From an uncultured Opitutales bacterium (GTDB lineage Bacteria > Verrucomicrobiota > Verrucomicrobiia > Opitutales > UBA2995): a stretch of 46,692 nucleotides of DNA. The stretch spans positions 1-46,692 of the forward strand of contig CALJGU010000145.1 in the NCBI GenBank assembly GCA_938075565.1, given 5' to 3'. Below are positions 43,726-46,692 of the stretch, one piece after another. The position numbers and the translations under genes were made by a program. The notes under the pieces were generated by a model, which was given only the letters and a program-made list of their open reading frames with translations, was not told the origin of the DNA and searched no databases. Numbering within the stretch: position 1 is the first letter of the stretch; every line of letters begins with the position of its first letter.

Positions 43726-46692
43726 ATGAGAGCTTCGAATTTTATTTATAGTCTAGTCCTTCTCCTTACCTGCGGATCTGCCGTTGCTCAACGAGCGTTG
43801 ACCGAAATTCCAAATGCCGATCCTGCCTATCAGTTGAGTCTGCTAAAACCGGCCGAGGGATTTGAAATTAATCTCTTTGCTTCGGATCCTATGATCGCGA
43901 AGCCCACCGCTATTGCCTTTGATCGAAAGGGTCGACTCTTTGTGGCGTGCACTCCCATTTACCCGCACATCAAACCCGGCGATTTACCATCTGATCAAAT
44001 TATTCGACTTGAAGACACCGATGGGGATGGAGTGGCTGACAAGCATACTGTGTTTGCTGATGGACTGTTAATCCCTACAGCAGTACTTCCCAATCCTGAT
44101 GGGGTCTATGTCGCAAATTCCACCGAACTATTATTTTTCGTGGACAAGAACGATGATGGTGTAGCTGATTCACGAAAGGTTATTTACTCCGGGTTTGGCA
44201 CGGAAGATACCCACCATATTATTCACACTTTGCGGCAGGGTCCCGGTGGACGTATCTACTTCAATCAATCCATCTACACGCACTCGCATGTGGAAACTCC
44301 ATACGGCTATCGCGATCTTCAAGCGGGTGGGGTGTGGCAATTTCGCCCGGAGACCTTGGAGCTGGGTGTTTATATGAGAGGATTGGTAAATACCTGGGGA
44401 CTACAATTTGATCGCTGGGGACAAACCTTTCAGACAGACGGAGCAGGTTCAGAAGGGATCAATTACTCATTCCCAAATTCCGTTTTTCGAGCCAATGTCG
44501 GCTATGAAAAATTCTTGGACGGTCTGAATCCTGGCCAACCAAAGATGTCAGGTTTGGAAATCATCAACGGTCATCATTTTCCTGAAGCCTGGCAAGGGCG
44601 TCTGGTGACCAACGACTTCAGAGGAAATCGCATTAATACGTTCGAAGTAAGTGATTCTAATAGTGGGTATATTTCGCGCAAAAAAGAGGACCTTGTTACA
44701 TCCGTCCATGGGGCATTTAGGCCCATCGATGTACAGAATGGCCCCGATGGTGCGTTGTATGTGGCTGACTGGTACAACCCGATCATCCAACATGGCGAAG
44801 TGGACTTCCGCGATGAGCGCCGTGATCATACCCATGGTCGCATATGGAGAGTTACCGCCAAAAATAGACCACTGCAAAAAGCTCCTGACTTTGCTTCATC
44901 TTCGGTAACGAGGCTGTTGGAACAACTTAAGTCCGTGGATGCCTTTGTTCGGGATCACGCGAAACGGGAACTCAAATTTCGCGGCAAAGAAGCCGTGTTT
45001 TCTGAACTCACTAATTGGATTCGTAGATTGAATCATGGGCATCCAAACTACGAGGAATTCTTGCTGGAAGCCCTTTGGGTGTCGCAGACGCTCGATGAAT
45101 TAAACCCGCAAGTGCTCGAAGCCTTATTGAACTCGGACAATTTCAAGGTCCGGGCTGCCGCATTGCGTGTGCTGGAAGAACGTCCGGCCAATTATCCGAC
45201 AATTATGAGTCGCTTGGAAAAGGCGGTGACTGACGAGTCGCCTCGCGTCCGCAATGAGGCCATTCAGGTTCTTCTTAAATTGGGTACCGTAGAAGCGGCC
45301 AAACTGGTTGTTAAGGTGTTGGATTTGCCGATGGACGAAAACCTCGAGTTCTCTATGAGGAATGCCATGCGGCAGTTGCAATCGGTCTGGTTACCACATG
45401 CTCGTAACAAGCCAGACTTCTTTGGAGAAAATTTATCCCACCTATTCTGCGCCATTCGCTCGGTTGAGGTGGAAGAGGCGATTCAGCCATTGGAGCGATT
45501 ATGGCAAAGCGGACGGGTCGGAGATGACTATAAAGCGGAAGCTTTGGTGTTATTGGCCGAACGCGGGAATGCTTCTATTTTAAAAGAAGTGGTGCAAGAA
45601 GTTGCCGAGTTTGCTGATACAGATCCAGAAGGTACAGCGAGAGCCTTGGCAGCTTTAGGAACCGCTGCCAAGCAACGTGGGGTGAAACCGGATGCCGATC
45701 TGAGTTTTTTGTTACCACTTATATCTCATCCGAATTCCCCCGTTCAAGTGGCAGCCATTCAATTGGCTGGAAATTGGAAACTGGAACCATCAATTTCCAC
45801 CCTTAAAATGATCATTTCGAATCCTGATACACGGGGTTTTATTCGCAATATTGCCGTGGCATCTCTGGTAGAGATTGGATCAGGAAATGCAAAGGTCGCA
45901 TTATCTGAGTTGGCGGAGTCCGAATTGCCAATAGCAACCAAAATCGATGTGGCAGCGGGTTATGCCTCCGCCGATCCAAGACAGGCAACTGACCTGGTGG
46001 TGAAACTCCTTGAAGGTCTGGAAGCCAAAGACGACGGGACAGCATTAGTGGTACCTTACATCGCAAAAAGGCAATTGCCTGCTTTATTGGCTAAGGCACT
46101 TGGAACAAGCACTCTGAATGCAGAAGCTACCACTCGCCTCATGCGTCGTGTAAGTACGGCTTCGATCGATACCACGACTTTACAGTCCGCCTTGCAAAAA
46201 GCTGCTGGTATTGAATCTGTAAATATGAATCTCTCACCCGACCAAATGGCTGCGATGGTTGATTTTGTAGAGAGTCAGGGTGACGCCGTTCGCGGCGAAG
46301 AGGTGTATCGTCGTGAAAATTTACTCTGCATGACATGCCACGCCATCGGCGGGGCAGGGGGAACGCTCGGCCCTGATTTTACCAGTATTGGTGCCAGTGC
46401 TCCGGTGGATTATTTGATCGATTCATTACTCCAACCGCAGAAGCAAATCAAAGAAGGCTACCATGTGGTGATGGTGACTCGAAAAGATGGAACGGTGGCT
46501 GCGGGAAGATTAGCTACGGAAAACGATACCTCTATCACCTTGCAGGATCCTGCCGATCAGTTGATTGAAATTCCTAAGTCAACCATCGCTTCTCAGGAGA
46601 TGAGCCCCATTTCATTGATGCCACCTGGCCTGACTGCGTCGCTTCGCAAAGACGAGTTTGCCGACCTGGTAAAGTTCATGTCTCGTTTGGGG
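43726..46692 (+). CDS. Verrucomicrobium/Pirellula-type heme-binding dehydrogenase, 3' end beyond window
   Basis: An open frame of 989 codons with no stop before the window end. After the signal peptide (about 1-22) comes a propeller-like membrane-bound dehydrogenase domain (about 35-400; GFEINLFASDPMIAKPTAIA, VQNGPDGALYVADWYNPIIQ, HTHGRIWRV), HEAT-like repeats (about 400-830) and a C-terminal cytochrome c-type domain with CMTCH (C868-C871-H872), followed by LGPDFTSIGA. This matches the TIGR02604/TIGR02603-type proteins of Planctomycetes and Verrucomicrobia. The last residues DLVKFMSRLG indicate only a short stretch is missing. It may pass electrons from an exported oxidation to the respiratory chain; the substrate is unknown. 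Confidence 0.93.
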   Translation, partial: MRASNFIYSLVLLLTCGSAVAQRALTEIPNADPAYQLSLLKPAEGFEINLFASDPMIAKPTAIAFDRKGRLFVACTPIYPHIKPGDLPSDQIIRLEDTDGDGVADKHTVFADGLLIPTAVLPNPDGVYVANSTELLFFVDKNDDGVADSRKVIYSGFGTEDTHHIIHTLRQGPGGRIYFNQSIYTHSHVETPYGYRDLQAGGVWQFRPETLELGVYMRGLVNTWGLQFDRWGQTFQTDGAGSEGINYSFPNSVFRANVGYEKFLDGLNPGQPKMSGLEIINGHHFPEAWQGRLVTNDFRGNRINTFEVSDSNSGYISRKKEDLVTSVHGAFRPIDVQNGPDGALYVADWYNPIIQHGEVDFRDERRDHTHGRIWRVTAKNRPLQKAPDFASSSVTRLLEQLKSVDAFVRDHAKRELKFRGKEAVFSELTNWIRRLNHGHPNYEEFLLEALWVSQTLDELNPQVLEALLNSDNFKVRAAALRVLEERPANYPTIMSRLEKAVTDESPRVRNEAIQVLLKLGTVEAAKLVVKVLDLPMDENLEFSMRNAMRQLQSVWLPHARNKPDFFGENLSHLFCAIRSVEVEEAIQPLERLWQSGRVGDDYKAEALVLLAERGNASILKEVVQEVAEFADTDPEGTARALAALGTAAKQRGVKPDADLSFLLPLISHPNSPVQVAAIQLAGNWKLEPSISTLKMIISNPDTRGFIRNIAVASLVEIGSGNAKVALSELAESELPIATKIDVAAGYASADPRQATDLVVKLLEGLEAKDDGTALVVPYIAKRQLPALLAKALGTSTLNAEATTRLMRRVSTASIDTTTLQSALQKAAGIESVNMNLSPDQMAAMVDFVESQGDAVRGEEVYRRENLLCMTCHAIGGAGGTLGPDFTSIGASAPVDYLIDSLLQPQKQIKEGYHVVMVTRKDGTVAAGRLATENDTSITLQDPADQLIEIPKSTIASQEMSPISLMPPGLTASLRKDEFADLVKFMSRLG

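Noticed and set aside
1-46692. Prophage, transposon, CRISPR array or RNA gene
   Set aside because: No transposase, integrase, phage structural gene, regularly spaced direct repeat or tRNA/rRNA-like stretch was seen.

Overview
The window reads as chromosomal DNA of a heterotrophic, probably marine Verrucomicrobiota (Opitutae-like) bacterium. This is inferred from gene content, not from a marker gene. The clues are many formylglycine sulfatases, DUF1592 and DUF1552 partner proteins, a Pirellula/Verrucomicrobium-type heme-binding dehydrogenase, a VPEP C-terminal sorting signal, and a TonB-dependent receptor with an STN domain next to a FecI/FecR pair. No rRNA, tRNA, CRISPR array, phage gene or transposase was recognised.

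Layout. 1-2014: end of an unknown gene, an exported cupin and a sulfatase. 2019-4559 (minus): a sulfatase tail remnant, a Tat-exported enolase-superfamily enzyme and a VPEP-tailed surface protein broken by one in-frame stop. 4853-9279 (minus): a three-gene unit of a DUF1080-like protein, a DUF1592 cytochrome-like protein and a DUF1552 protein. 9553-12034: a Tat-exported Gfo/Idh/MocA oxidoreductase and an RraA-type aldolase. 12157-22118: an ECF sigma factor, FecR anti-sigma factor and large TonB-dependent receptor, then a GH2 glycosidase, a GH28 polygalacturonase and an unrecognised beta-propeller protein. 22157-23860: a second GH28 (minus) and the eroded 3' end of a second TonB receptor. 23971-33989: four more sulfatases, a PHP-type metallohydrolase, a frameshifted H-type-lectin protein and an HMGL-like aldolase. 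34108-41627: an HtrA protease facing a tripartite RND efflux operon. 41704-46692: a secreted protein of unknown function broken by two in-frame stops, an SGNH-like protein, and a heme-binding dehydrogenase that runs off the window.

How the genes may work together (inference). The TonB receptor with its sigma/anti-sigma pair looks like cell-surface signalling coupled to glycan uptake. Five complete sulfatases, two GH28 enzymes and a GH2 enzyme suggest breakdown of a sulfated, uronate-containing polysaccharide. The enolase-superfamily protein, RraA-type and HMGL-type aldolases and oxidoreductase could handle the released sugars or sugar acids, but no substrate can be named from sequence.

The most distinctive feature is hidden gene decay. 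Five loci read as once-complete genes now interrupted or truncated: a sulfatase tail, the VPEP protein, a TonB-receptor tail, the lectin protein and the secreted protein at 41704. One apparently complete sulfatase also has CSGSR in place of the usual CxPSR. I found no convincing single undescribed molecular system. The best leads are the uncharacterised beta-propeller protein in the glycan operon, the unusual domain order of the TonB receptor, and the palindromic intergenic repeats.
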